From CAYSRJ01 sp964525675 (GTDB lineage: Bacteria; Spirochaetota; B62-G9; DRHN01), in NCBI GenBank assembly GCA_964525675.1, contig CAZGJW010000005.1, positions 1-48,983 on the forward strand: a stretch of DNA of 48,983 nt. The letters are read 5' to 3'. This document shows positions 7,954-16,976 of this stretch, in pieces (the first letter of the stretch is position 1; every line of letters begins with the position of its first letter). Under the pieces are notes generated by a model. It worked only from the letters and a program-made list of their open reading frames with translations. It had not been told where the DNA came from and ran no database searches. The position numbers were made by a program, and so were the translations under genes.

Positions 7954-9000
7954 ATGAACGGCAATAGAAAACATCAAGGCATATCCAGGTTTGAAGGGAA
8001 AGAACCCGGGAATAAAAAACTGATATCTAAAGATATATCGGAAAGAAAAAAAAGACGCCTTGGCGGATTTGAGCAATTAGGGCTCTTTATGGCTTTCATA
8101 GGAGTATTCATTATCATTGCAATCACATCCCATGTTGTACGGGGTGACTGGGTTTTTCTCAGCAGCATCAATCTCTTCAACATTCTGCTTCACTCATCAA
8201 TGACAGCAATTGCGGCAATAGGCTGTACTATGATACTGGTAGGCGGAAATGTCGACCTGTCAATCGGGCGTCTTGTTTCGATGGTGGGAATTGTATCTGT
8301 TTATTTTGCAAATATTTCAAATTCGATGATTATCGGCCTTATTGCCGGATTGGGTGTGGGTGCGCTTGTTGGGTTGATAAACGGGTTTATCGTTGTTAAC
8401 ATGCGGGTTAACTCCCTTATAGCTACTCTCGGCACAATGTCGATTCTCTTCGGACTGGTGTATATACTGAGCCAGGCACGGTCGATTCCCCTTAAGGTGC
8501 ATGCCATGAACTGGCTTGGTACGGGATATATTGGCCCTGTGCCGTTTCCCGTAGTTGTTACCTTTGGGCTCTATCTGCTGGCGTATTATTTAATGAACCG
8601 TACAACGTTCGGTATTTATGTGTACGCAACAGGAGGCAGTAACGAGGCAGCAATCAGATCAGGGATTAATACTGATAAAATTAAGTACATTACTTTTATC
8701 GTTTCCGGGATGACGGCAGCTCTTGCCGGTATCATCCTGGCCGGCCGTCTCAATTCAGGACAGCCGAGGTCTGCTGCGGGATTTGAGCTTGAGGTAATTG
8801 CATCAACGATTTTAGGCGGAACGAGTCTTTCCGGCGGTGAGGGGCATCTTCTTGGGACAATAATCGGGGTTCTTCTCATGGGTGTAATGGCCAATGGTTT
8901 GATTATCATGGATGTGGATCCCTTCTGGCAGCATGTCGTCAGGGGCATCATCCTTATTGTCGCCGTTTATTTTGACCAAAAGAGAAAAGAGATATCCTAG
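7954..9000 (+). CDS. sugar ABC transporter permease (RbsC/XylH type)
   Basis: A 348-residue inner-membrane permease of the branched-chain/ribose (BPD_transp_2) type. A basic cytoplasmic lead of about 40 residues precedes multiple hydrophobic segments. Family hallmarks include ILVGGNVDLSIGRLVSMVG near residues 91-108, VGLINGFIVVNMRVNSLIATLGT in the middle and EVIASTILGGTSLSGGEG near the C-terminus. It would form a homodimeric channel with the ATPase at 7188. GAGGGAG at 7936-7942, about 11 nt upstream, serves ATG 7954. The long basic N-terminus is the only oddity. It is the last importer gene, followed after 106 nt by a URO-D gene. Confidence 0.93.
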   Translation: MNGNRKHQGISRFEGKEPGNKKLISKDISERKKRRLGGFEQLGLFMAFIGVFIIIAITSHVVRGDWVFLSSINLFNILLHSSMTAIAAIGCTMILVGGNVDLSIGRLVSMVGIVSVYFANISNSMIIGLIAGLGVGALVGLINGFIVVNMRVNSLIATLGTMSILFGLVYILSQARSIPLKVHAMNWLGTGYIGPVPFPVVVTFGLYLLAYYLMNRTTFGIYVYATGGSNEAAIRSGINTDKIKYITFIVSGMTAALAGIILAGRLNSGQPRSAAGFELEVIASTILGGTSLSGGEGHLLGTIIGVLLMGVMANGLIIMDVDPFWQHVVRGIILIVAVYFDQKRKEIS

Positions 9001-9106
9001 ACTCAATCCATTTTTCAGAAATGTTTATTCAATAAGCTTCTTTAGATGATCTTGCCTATTAACAATTTTTAAATTCGTAGAAAATATATTTTTAAAGGTT
9101 AAAAGG

Positions 9107-10240
9107 ATGAATTCCAGGGAAAGAGTATTAACAGCAATAAATCATGAAGAGCCTGATAAAGTACCGCTTGATAGTTGGATGGCACCGGAAGTCGCAAGTA
9201 GTATAGTGAAATTTCTAAATCTTGATTTAGAAAACGACAGATTTGCGCTGGCAAAAGCTCTGGGTCACGATTTGTTGTACACCGATGTAGGATTTTGTGA
9301 TGGATTTAATTCAATTTTTAAAGAGGAAAGAAAAATAGAGGGGAATTTATATCAGGATCCATGGGGCATAAAATGGAGAAAAAAGTCTCAGCAATATGGC
9401 TCCTATTGTGAGTTTGCCGAGCACCCGCTTGCTGATATTAAAAATTACAGTAACTATAAATGGGCCGACCCGCTTGTTACAGAAAAAGAAAATCTGGAGG
9501 TTTATAAGAAATTAATTGAAAGCGAAGGGAAAGAATATGCAATTCTTGGGAGTGTCGCCTGCACTATGTGGGAAGCTTCCTGGTACCTGAGAGGGCTTGA
9601 ACAATTTTTAGTGGACTTATATCAGAACAGGGATTTTGTAATTGAGCTTTTAGACAGAACTATGAATTACTCCCTTGAGGTATCTAAAAAATTAGTCGAG
9701 ATGGGTGTTGATATAATATGGTGGGGAGATGACATTGGTGATGAAAATGGTCCATTTATTTCACCAGAAATGTTTAGAGAATTAATAAAACCTAGGTATG
9801 CTTTTATGATTCATGAGGTAAAAAAAATAAATAAAGATATTAAAATAGCTTTTCATACTGATGGAAATGTTGAATGGGCGCTTGATGATCTTGTTGAAAT
9901 AGGGGTCGATATACTAAATCCACTTCAACCGGATGTAAATGATGTCCCAAAGATAAAGAAAAAATATGGAAACAAATTAACATTCTGGGGAAATGTCGAT
10001 ACCAGGAATGTCATGTCAATCGGCGCTGCTGTTGATGTTGCCAGAGAGGTGAGAAATGTCATTTCTACATTAGGGCCAGGGGGCGGTCTTATTCTTTGTT
10101 CTAATCATACAATACAGGCTACTGAAAGGGCCGTTGACAATACAATTGCTTATTATTGGGCAGCTGAAAAGTTTAGAAATTATCCCATAAATATAAGGGA
10201 AAATATAAGCGATAAGATTGTGTACTGGGCCACCGGATAA
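9107..10240 (+). CDS. URO-D/MtaA-superfamily protein (putative methyltransferase-like)
   Basis: A 377-residue uroporphyrinogen decarboxylase-family TIM barrel. It starts MNSRERVLTAINHEEPDKVPLD, the standard opening of non-haem URO-D relatives such as MtaA/MtbA and CmuA. In those methyltransferases zinc is bound by H-x-C and a later C. Here the region reads FHTDGN, with Asp in place of the first Cys; a Cys occurs later in ILCSNHTI. True haem synthesis is unlikely given the sugar-operon context and divergent N-terminus. Inferred role: methyl transfer or another step on the imported compound. The gene is more AT-rich than its neighbours and follows a 106-nt gap, with AAAGG at 9094-9098. A close relative follows. 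Confidence 0.8.
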   Translation: MNSRERVLTAINHEEPDKVPLDSWMAPEVASSIVKFLNLDLENDRFALAKALGHDLLYTDVGFCDGFNSIFKEERKIEGNLYQDPWGIKWRKKSQQYGSYCEFAEHPLADIKNYSNYKWADPLVTEKENLEVYKKLIESEGKEYAILGSVACTMWEASWYLRGLEQFLVDLYQNRDFVIELLDRTMNYSLEVSKKLVEMGVDIIWWGDDIGDENGPFISPEMFRELIKPRYAFMIHEVKKINKDIKIAFHTDGNVEWALDDLVEIGVDILNPLQPDVNDVPKIKKKYGNKLTFWGNVDTRNVMSIGAAVDVAREVRNVISTLGPGGGLILCSNHTIQATERAVDNTIAYYWAAEKFRNYPINIRENISDKIVYWATG

Positions 10241-10359
10241 TACGATAGAAGTGTGCAATCGGTTGTGATTCGGATGCCTTGCGTCCGGAAAATACAGCCG
10301 GTGAGTGGGATTTTTGTTGAGTGGTTGTGATGAGGCATCGGCGTGTGAAGGAGCAGGAG

Positions 10360-11445
10360 ATGACATCGAAGGAAAGATTTCTAATAGCTTTAAATGTAAA
10401 GAAACCGGATCGAGTTCCTTTATTTGATTTTCTAGACAGTCAGAATCTCTGGGAACATTTGATTGGCCGACGACCTTCTGCATATGACGGTGAGGGGGCA
10501 GTTGAATGTACATTTAAGTTGGGATATGATGCGGTATGGGTTCCGTTTGGTGGTTACTCCGGGTATATTGAAGGAGATATCAGTATTGATGAATGGGGAA
10601 CGACCTGGAAGGATACGGGGTATTCATGGCCTGGCACCTCACCAATAGACTACCCAATAAAGACAAGAGGTGATTTCAGGAAAATGAAAATTCCTGATCC
10701 CACAATAGATGACCGTCTTGATGATATTAAAGCTGCACTAAAACGAACACAAAAGAAAATTGCAGTGGTTGGAGGGATCCTGGGTCCTTTCAGTATGGTT
10801 TATTACCTGATGGGTTTGGAAACACTTGGCCTTACTTTATACGATGATCCGGATTTGATACGCGATCTGCATAAAGTGGTCAATGAGTTTCTCATTGAAG
10901 CGGCTAAAAGGGTTATAGAAGCCGGAGTTGATGCAGTATGCGTTGCCGATGATATTGCATATCATTCCGGGCCATTCCTTTCCCCCTCTGATTTTAGAAA
11001 ATATTCTCTTCCTTATATTGCGGAGTTAATACAAGAAATTAGAAAAAGAGGAGTTCCCGTAATTTTTCATAGTGACGGCAATCTCAATTTAATCTTAGAT
11101 GACTTAGTTGATACCGGAATAAATGCGCTTAATCCTATAGAAAAAAATGCAAATATGGATTTAAAAGAGATAAAAGAAAAATATGGTAGAAAGATATGTT
11201 TGATTGGAGGCGTTGACAATCAGGTTTTAAGCGGGAGTACCCCAGAAGATGTAGAACGAGAGGTGCGTAAAGATTTAGATATTGCTGCTCCGGGAGGAGG
11301 ATATATTCCGTCATCGGATAGCGGTGATTTGCTTGATGTGATGCCGCTTGAAAATATTTGGGCTATGATCGATCTGGTGAAAAAATATTACTATTCTGAC
11401 GTTTCACGTCCGAATAATGTCGCCGGTGAGCATCATTACCAGTAA
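10360..11445 (+). CDS. URO-D/MtaA-superfamily protein, second copy
   Basis: A 361-residue URO-D-family protein opening MTSKERFLIALNVKKPDRVPLFD. The metal-site region reads IFHSDGN, so again H-x-D-G rather than H-x-C. The later segment GGGYIPSSDSG has no Cys, so the classical zinc site of MtaA is not complete. VDAVCVADDIAYHSGPFLSP matches the equivalent acidic segment of the 9107 protein (VDIIWWGDDIGDENGPFISP), showing the two are paralogues. ATG 10360 is chosen because AAGGAG at 10348-10353 precedes it; an in-frame GTG at 10321 lacks this. DUF4432 and MttB genes follow within 44 and 12 nt of their predecessors. Confidence 0.8.
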   Translation: MTSKERFLIALNVKKPDRVPLFDFLDSQNLWEHLIGRRPSAYDGEGAVECTFKLGYDAVWVPFGGYSGYIEGDISIDEWGTTWKDTGYSWPGTSPIDYPIKTRGDFRKMKIPDPTIDDRLDDIKAALKRTQKKIAVVGGILGPFSMVYYLMGLETLGLTLYDDPDLIRDLHKVVNEFLIEAAKRVIEAGVDAVCVADDIAYHSGPFLSPSDFRKYSLPYIAELIQEIRKRGVPVIFHSDGNLNLILDDLVDTGINALNPIEKNANMDLKEIKEKYGRKICLIGGVDNQVLSGSTPEDVEREVRKDLDIAAPGGGYIPSSDSGDLLDVMPLENIWAMIDLVKKYYYSDVSRPNNVAGEHHYQ

Positions 11446-11488
11446 GGAGAAGTCGTACAATAAAACTTCAGCCAAAAAGGATTAAAGA

Positions 11489-12553
11489 ATGCAACAGGAA
11501 AGGGTAGAGCTTTTTGGAACCTCATATACATACCAAGAGCTGCGGGATTTGATGCCCGATATTTCACGAGTGGCCGGAATAAAGCCGTATACACTTTTTG
11601 ACGGGCCAGAACGAGGAGTTTTTGCCATCGATGTATGGACGGGCTCAGGACTGAGATACAGTGTGGTACCCGATAGGGGCATGAATATATGCAATGCAAA
11701 CTTTAAAGGTATTCCGCTGGATTGGTCCTCCGGCACAGGCATCACCTCTCCCTTCCTTTATAATTCTCATGGATGGAAGTGGCTCCGATCATTCAACGGC
11801 GGTCTGGTTCATACGTGTGGCCTGGGTAACGTTGGTGACCCGTGTATTGATGATGCGCTGGACCATGACAATAAAGATTTCGGCGGTCACGGCCGTATCA
11901 GCAGCACGCCCGCGCAGGAGCTGTCGTGGAAAGTTGTTGATGCTGAAGAGCACTATCAAATGATTGTATCGGGAAAATGTAAAATTATTTCTGCGACTGA
12001 GGAAAACCTTGTCTTGGAGAGAACGATAGAGAGCGCATTGGGTGGCAAGAAAATACTTATTAAAGACAGGATAGTAAATAGAGGTTACAACAGTACGCCT
12101 GTTTTACTGCTCTATCACTGTAATTTCGGTTTTCCCCTATTATCAGAAGAAACGATACTCTCCCTGCCAGCTAAAAAAGCGGTAGATTGGAACGGGAACT
12201 TAGTACAAGATTTTACGGGAATAAAAAGCCCAACCCATGAAAATGAAGATACGGTCATCTATCCTGAAATTCTGGATGGTTCCTGCGAAATCAAGCTGTT
12301 CAATCCACATCTCGGCGGCAAAGGGACAGGTGTCTATATGAAATATGAAGCAGCGGAACTTCCCCACCTCACAGTATGGAGACACTACCAGAAACGCTCA
12401 TATGTCATGGGGATAGAACCGGGGACATGCCGTGTGGGTGGGCGGCTACAGGAGATAAATAAAGGAAGAGCAGTATACCTCGAAAAAGATCAGAGTTTTG
12501 AAGTGCATCTTGAAATCGGCGTTATTGAAGGTGAAGGGGCCAGGTTTGACTGA
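11489..12553 (+). CDS. DUF4432 protein (aldose 1-epimerase-like fold)
   Basis: A 354-residue protein of the DUF4432 family in the galactose mutarotase-like superfamily. Typical stretches are YSVVPDRGMNICNANFKG near residues 53-70, HTCGLGNVGDP, GGHGRISSTPAQELSW, and LLLYHCNFGFPLLSEE at about 205-220. Members probably bind or epimerise sugars at the anomeric centre, but most are uncharacterised. There is no signal peptide, so it should act in the cytoplasm. It sits between URO-D and MttB genes in a sugar-import cluster, which supports a carbohydrate substrate for the whole unit. It ends 11 nt before the MttB start. Confidence 0.8.
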   Translation: MQQERVELFGTSYTYQELRDLMPDISRVAGIKPYTLFDGPERGVFAIDVWTGSGLRYSVVPDRGMNICNANFKGIPLDWSSGTGITSPFLYNSHGWKWLRSFNGGLVHTCGLGNVGDPCIDDALDHDNKDFGGHGRISSTPAQELSWKVVDAEEHYQMIVSGKCKIISATEENLVLERTIESALGGKKILIKDRIVNRGYNSTPVLLLYHCNFGFPLLSEETILSLPAKKAVDWNGNLVQDFTGIKSPTHENEDTVIYPEILDGSCEIKLFNPHLGGKGTGVYMKYEAAELPHLTVWRHYQKRSYVMGIEPGTCRVGGRLQEINKGRAVYLEKDQSFEVHLEIGVIEGEGARFD

Positions 12554-12564
12554 AGGGGTGCTAG

Positions 12565-14022
12565 GTGAAGCTTGTTTTTGAGTTGTTGACCAGGCGAGAT
12601 ATTGAAAAAGTGCATGAAGCCTCTCTCGCAGTGCTATCAAAAACCGGGATGAGGATTGAGTCTGAAGAACTTCTTACGGGCCTCGGAAAAACAGGGGCAC
12701 GTGTAGATGATAGTACAAAAAGGGTACTGTTTCCCGAACATATAGTTGAACGGGCAATTGAAAATAACAGACAATTACTGAAAAGTGGAAAAAAATTGCA
12801 TCTGCTGAACGGGGTAACCTCCGAGATTACCGGAAGAAATTATATCGAGGCGAAAATAAGCGGTGGTTGTGAAAAATATCTGGACTGGGCGTCACAAAGC
12901 CTGCGGGATCCAGGCGAACAAGAATTATTAAATTATGTAAGAATTGGGGAAAAAATCCCGGAAGTCAGCTTTGTTGGGGATCCGGTAGTTCTGTCCAGGG
13001 ATAAAAACGGCGCAAGAATAGATGAGAAAATGCGAAGGGTGAAAACCGCGGCGTTGATTGCAAAAAATACGAGAAAAATCGGGTCAATGGAGGTCTGGGA
13101 TGAAAGGGAGATAGACTATCTTGTTGAAATAGGAATAATCGCCCGGGGAGGGAAAGAAGAATACTATAAAAATCCTTGCCTTGTTACTGCAAAAGAAACG
13201 ATAAGCCCGCTCTTTCTTGATGAGCATTCCGGTAATATCCTTTTAGCCCTCGCAAAAAGGGAACTGCCATGTACAATTATACCGATGCCGATAACCGGTA
13301 TCAGCGCGCCTGTCTCTAAGCTGGGGAATGCTATTGTCGGCAATGCTGAAATACTCGGTGTTATGACGGCCATTCAATCCGTGTGCCCTGAATCACCTGT
13401 GGGAGGTGGTACTATCTCCGGTATAATGGACATGCAGACAAGTGTGGTTTCTTTCAGCGCGCCTGAAGCGATTTTGCAGGATATTGCAATTGCAGAGGTC
13501 CATAAAAAACTATATAAATTCAACTATTTGATAGGAAGCGGGTACTGTGATGCGAAATACCCGAATGCTCAGGTTCTTGCGGAAAAGGTCATGAAATATC
13601 TGTTGACATTTCTGTCGGGACGCTACAGCTACCCTGTCGGATTGATCAATAGCGGCGCTGTTTTCAGCATTGAACAGGCACTAGTAGATATTGAGCTCTG
13701 CCGGTATATTCACGCTCATTTTGGCGGTATGGGTGAGAGTACTATGATGCCGGAGCTGGTTCAACTTATCGGTGAGGTCGGGATAAGAGGGCATTATATT
13801 GCAGAAACCCACACGCTCGAGCATTTCAGGGAAAACTGGTTTCCGCAAATTATGGACAGAACGGGTTTCACATCTATAAAGCAAAGTAAAGAAAAGGATA
13901 TGTATTCTGCTGCGCATGATAAAGTTCGGGAAATGCTCAATTCCGGAGATTTCTGGGAGATTGACAGTGACAGGGCAAAGGAAATCGACGCTGTTGTTGA
14001 GAAAGCACGTAAGCATCTGTAA
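12565..14022 (+). CDS. MttB-family methyltransferase (non-pyrrolysine)
   Basis: A 485-residue member of the trimethylamine methyltransferase (MttB) superfamily. The N-terminus has the usual IEKVHEASLAVLSKTGMRIE. Later stretches ITGISAPVSKLGNAIVGNAEILG and GGMGESTMMPELVQLIGEVG belong to the barrel. Characterised relatives move a methyl group from a quaternary amine to a corrinoid protein. The reading frame has no internal amber codon, so it does not depend on pyrrolysine. No corrinoid protein is encoded in cluster A; the nearest are at 30656 and 41793. GTG 12565 follows GAAGGGG at 12552-12558, so GTG initiation is likely. It is the last gene of cluster A and the most divergent of the three MttB copies. 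Confidence 0.85.
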   Translation: MKLVFELLTRRDIEKVHEASLAVLSKTGMRIESEELLTGLGKTGARVDDSTKRVLFPEHIVERAIENNRQLLKSGKKLHLLNGVTSEITGRNYIEAKISGGCEKYLDWASQSLRDPGEQELLNYVRIGEKIPEVSFVGDPVVLSRDKNGARIDEKMRRVKTAALIAKNTRKIGSMEVWDEREIDYLVEIGIIARGGKEEYYKNPCLVTAKETISPLFLDEHSGNILLALAKRELPCTIIPMPITGISAPVSKLGNAIVGNAEILGVMTAIQSVCPESPVGGGTISGIMDMQTSVVSFSAPEAILQDIAIAEVHKKLYKFNYLIGSGYCDAKYPNAQVLAEKVMKYLLTFLSGRYSYPVGLINSGAVFSIEQALVDIELCRYIHAHFGGMGESTMMPELVQLIGEVGIRGHYIAETHTLEHFRENWFPQIMDRTGFTSIKQSKEKDMYSAAHDKVREMLNSGDFWEIDSDRAKEIDAVVEKARKHL

Positions 14023-14212
14023 GAGAAACTGAATGGACTTCTTATTCATTAACATATTTTCCAAATCCTCAAAACACTCTCATTCCTCTCAGTACATCTT
14101 GATTCAGATAGAAATGCAGCCTCAATATACCAGTTTCGAATAATTGAAAAATAGATGTACATTAGACGTACTTGTAATATCATTTTGTTATGAACATTAA
14201 GCAATATTTCAG

Positions 14213-14250
14213 ATATTTTGATAAAATTACATAAATATTTGATAAATATT
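14213..14250 (+). promoter_or_regulatory. candidate DeoR-family operator repeats
   Basis: ATATTTTGATAAA (from 14213) and ATATTTGATAAAT (from 14235) are near-identical direct repeats 22 nt apart, about two helical turns. The second lies in an inverted repeat AATATTT-GAT-AAATATT (14234-14250). They sit upstream of the deoR-like gene promoter. The region is very AT-rich, so chance similarity is possible. Confidence 0.35.
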
Positions 14251-14271
14251 AATTTTTAATCATTTTTTTAC

Positions 14272-14299
14272 TTGATTGTATCATGATTTCTGATAGAAT
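14272..14299 (+). promoter_or_regulatory. promoter of cluster B, leaderless start
   Basis: TTGATT (14272-14277) and TAGAAT (14294-14299) are 16 nt apart. The expected start point, about 14305-14309, coincides with ATG 14309, and no Shine-Dalgarno fits before it. Confidence 0.5.
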
Positions 14300-14308
14300 T
14301 ATCTCATT

Positions 14309-15070
14309 ATGAGTAGATATGCGCGTAAAGAGCAGGTGCTTGAATATATAAAAGTAAAAAAAGTATGCCCAATTGAAGAGCTGCTTGATAAATTCTCCGT
14401 ATCTATTTCCACAATACACCGCGATTTGAATGCTCTCGAGCGAGAGGGGCGGATAAACAAGTTTTACGGAAAAGTCACCATTAAAGAAGAAAGCGAACTG
14501 TATAATTCCCGGATCAAGATAAACGTCAATTTAAAGCGGCGTATCGCTCGGAGGGCTCTGGAATTCGTTCGAAACGGTGACTGTATCTTCCTCGACAACT
14601 CGACTACAGCCTACTACCTTGCAGAAGCACTGTGTGCATCTTCAATCCAGGACCTGATTGTTGTTTCGAACAGTGCTCTCGTCATTGAACTTTTTCTCAA
14701 GAATAAAAATATCGATTTTGTATCAACAGGCGGAAAGCTCAACAAGGATTTCAATAGTTTCGTGGGACCGCAAGCACTCACATCGATCGATGATTTCAAC
14801 GGCACTCTCTTCTTTTTCTCAACCCTGAGCATTTCAATGGATGGTGGTATCAGTGATGTTTTTTCACCAGATGAAATAAGTGTTAAAGACAAGATGTTTA
14901 AAAATGCAAAAAGATCGATTTTGCTTGTCGACTCAACAAAGTTTGGTAAATCATCAACAGTTAAATGGTTTGACTTAAATGATATAGAGCTGATTATTAC
15001 AGACAGTAATATGAATCCGCAACAAATAACAGAGTTTCAAAAAATTGGAGTGCAGCTTGTAACTGCATAG
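14309..15070 (+). CDS. DeoR-family transcriptional regulator
   Basis: A 253-residue DeoR-type sugar regulator. The N-terminal winged helix is visible in CPIEELLDKFSVSISTIHRDLNALE (about residues 18-42). The DeoR C-terminal sensor domain follows, with GDCIFLDNSTTAYYLAEAL, DLIVVSNSALVIELF and a final LLVDSTKFGKSSTVKW. The ligand is normally a phosphorylated sugar, here probably a cluster B intermediate. It opens the cluster and is followed 15 nt later by the aldolase gene, so it likely regulates its own operon. No ribosome site precedes the ATG, and the promoter position suggests a leaderless message. Confidence 0.92.
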   Translation: MSRYARKEQVLEYIKVKKVCPIEELLDKFSVSISTIHRDLNALEREGRINKFYGKVTIKEESELYNSRIKINVNLKRRIARRALEFVRNGDCIFLDNSTTAYYLAEALCASSIQDLIVVSNSALVIELFLKNKNIDFVSTGGKLNKDFNSFVGPQALTSIDDFNGTLFFFSTLSISMDGGISDVFSPDEISVKDKMFKNAKRSILLVDSTKFGKSSTVKWFDLNDIELIITDSNMNPQQITEFQKIGVQLVTA

Positions 15071-15085
15071 GATAAGGAGAACGTT

Positions 15086-15898
15086 ATGTCAGGAAAAGAC
15101 CTGCGATTGAAAAGACTTTTTGGAGAAAAGAAAAACCTCGTTATATCAGCGCTCGATCATGTGATGGAGTACGGGGACCAGCCGGGGATCGAGGACGCGC
15201 GAAAGGCGATAACGAACTGCCTTGGAACCGATGCACTTCTGCTTCCGCGCTTCATGCTCAAGAGAAACTGGGACCTGTTCGTCGGCGAGAATGCACCGGT
15301 GCCGGTAGTGAGGATCAACTGGACTTCGGCTTTTTACTATCCCCTCGGGTACGACAGGGGCTATACAAGGATAGCAGCATCCGTCGAGGAGGCGGTCGAA
15401 GCAGGCGGAGAGGTGGTTATCTGCTCTCTGTTTCTTGAGAATGGAGACGAGGAGATGGAAACGGAGAACGTTGCCATCTTTTCAGAAGCCGTCCGGCAAA
15501 AGGAAAGGCTGGGGATTCCGCTTATCGGTGAATGCTATGTTGTCGAGCACAAAGAGAAGACGGCGAAGGAGGTGCACAAAAAGGTCAAGCGGGTGACGAG
15601 GGTAATGGTCGAGCTCGGAGCAGACCTGGTCAAAACCTTTTATACGGGCGACCGGTTTCGTGAGGTTGTCGAGAATACGCCGGTTCCGGTGTTCACCATC
15701 GGGGCTGAGAAGTTAGGCACCGATCTCGAGGTGCTGCGAAAGGCATACGACAGTGTGAAACAGGGTGCGCGGGGGATTATTTTCGGAAGAAATATCTTCA
15801 TGGCTCAAAATCCTTCAAAGATCATCGATGCGTTGAATGCGGTGATAAATGACGGTGTCAAGCCTGAAGATGCTGCGAAAAAGCACGGTTTGAACTAG
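15086..15898 (+). CDS. DhnA-type class I aldolase family protein
   Basis: A 270-residue TIM-barrel aldolase of the DeoC/LacD/DhnA (FbaB, LsrF) type. SALDHVMEYG supplies D24-H25. The Schiff-base lysine is best placed at K183 in GADLVKTFYTGDR. GARGIIFGRNIFMAQNP near residues 228-244 forms the phosphate-binding end of the barrel. It should cleave, or transfer two or three carbons of, a ketose phosphate produced by the isomerase (16973) and kinase (18387) of the same cluster. The spacer GATAAGGAGAACGTT provides a strong ribosome site. Substrate chirality is unknown. The cluster C copy at 26031 is a clear paralogue. Confidence 0.88.
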   Translation: MSGKDLRLKRLFGEKKNLVISALDHVMEYGDQPGIEDARKAITNCLGTDALLLPRFMLKRNWDLFVGENAPVPVVRINWTSAFYYPLGYDRGYTRIAASVEEAVEAGGEVVICSLFLENGDEEMETENVAIFSEAVRQKERLGIPLIGECYVVEHKEKTAKEVHKKVKRVTRVMVELGADLVKTFYTGDRFREVVENTPVPVFTIGAEKLGTDLEVLRKAYDSVKQGARGIIFGRNIFMAQNPSKIIDALNAVINDGVKPEDAAKKHGLN

Positions 15899-15944
15899 AC
15901 AGCACCGAAAGACGAAAAAATTGTATAAAAATTAAGGATGCGAT

Positions 15945-16976
15945 ATGAACTGGAAAGAAACGGCTGTTGCGCGTGCGAACAGGAAGATCTATGACGAGGA
16001 GATCAGAGATTTTTTACCTGAACAGGTCTTTGATTTTCATACCCATGTATTCAATGCCGAGGCCATACCGAAAGGAGATCCCGGTGTTGAACTGCCCGGT
16101 GTTCATATTAAAAGCTACACGATACCGGAGCTGATGAAGGACTGTGAGGAAATATATCCGGGGAAAAAGTGCAGGGCGGTTGTATTCGGGTTTCCCGACA
16201 TCCGGTACAATTCGGATATCAACAACCGATACGTGGCTGAAACAGCGGAACGTGAAACCGTATATCCCTTCCGGCTGATACGACCCGATGAAGACCCAGC
16301 AAAGGTCGAAGAAGAGCTCCGTTCAATGAAATTCTACGGGGTAAAGCCCTATCTGAACTACGTCACGGGAAAAAAAGTGGGTGATGTGGAAATAAGCGAT
16401 ATGCTGCCGCCCGGTATAATGGAAGTGATTGACAAACTGGGTCTTATTGTTATGCTGCATATACCGCGGGGCCTTCGCCTTGCAGACCCGATCAACCAGA
16501 AGCAGATAGTTCAGCTCGCACGCACATATCAGAATACGAGGATAATCCTCGCCCATATCGGCAGGGCATACTACTTGAAAAACATTGTGGGGTATCTCGA
16601 CAATATCATTCCTCTTCAAAACGTGTACTGCGATACGGCAATGCTGAACAACTGGGAGGTGCTTGAGTACCTGTTTGCACACTTCGATTCACAGAGGATT
16701 CTATACGGCACCGATATCCCGATTGCCCTGTGCGGCGGCAAATCTGTGGAGATAAACGACCAGTATACCTATGTTACGTCAAAACCCTGGCACCTTTCAA
16801 TTTCAGACGATCATGGGAAGCTCGTGTTCACCTCTTTTATCTACGAGCAGATCAGGGCTGTCAGGAAGGCGTGTGATCGTCTGGGATTGACCGGGACATT
16901 TAGACAGGATTTCTTTTTTCAAAACGGGTACAATCTCATACATAGTGTCAACGCGGGTAAAGGAGATACAGAATGA
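15945..16976 (+). CDS. amidohydrolase-superfamily metal-dependent hydrolase
   Basis: A 343-residue amidohydrolase-2-type TIM barrel. The first metal pair is H32 and H34 in FDFHTHVFN. Further expected metal-site segments are VMLHIPRG, ILAHIGR and YGTDIP near residues 170, 204 and 250. Relatives hydrolyse lactones or amides or decarboxylate acids. In a sugar cluster a lactonase is plausible but unproven. No signal peptide is seen. ATG 15945 has a weak AAGGATG site. The final codons overlap the next gene by 4 nt (ATGA), which suggests translational coupling to the isomerase-like protein. Confidence 0.82.
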   Translation: MNWKETAVARANRKIYDEEIRDFLPEQVFDFHTHVFNAEAIPKGDPGVELPGVHIKSYTIPELMKDCEEIYPGKKCRAVVFGFPDIRYNSDINNRYVAETAERETVYPFRLIRPDEDPAKVEEELRSMKFYGVKPYLNYVTGKKVGDVEISDMLPPGIMEVIDKLGLIVMLHIPRGLRLADPINQKQIVQLARTYQNTRIILAHIGRAYYLKNIVGYLDNIIPLQNVYCDTAMLNNWEVLEYLFAHFDSQRILYGTDIPIALCGGKSVEINDQYTYVTSKPWHLSISDDHGKLVFTSFIYEQIRAVRKACDRLGLTGTFRQDFFFQNGYNLIHSVNAGKGDTE

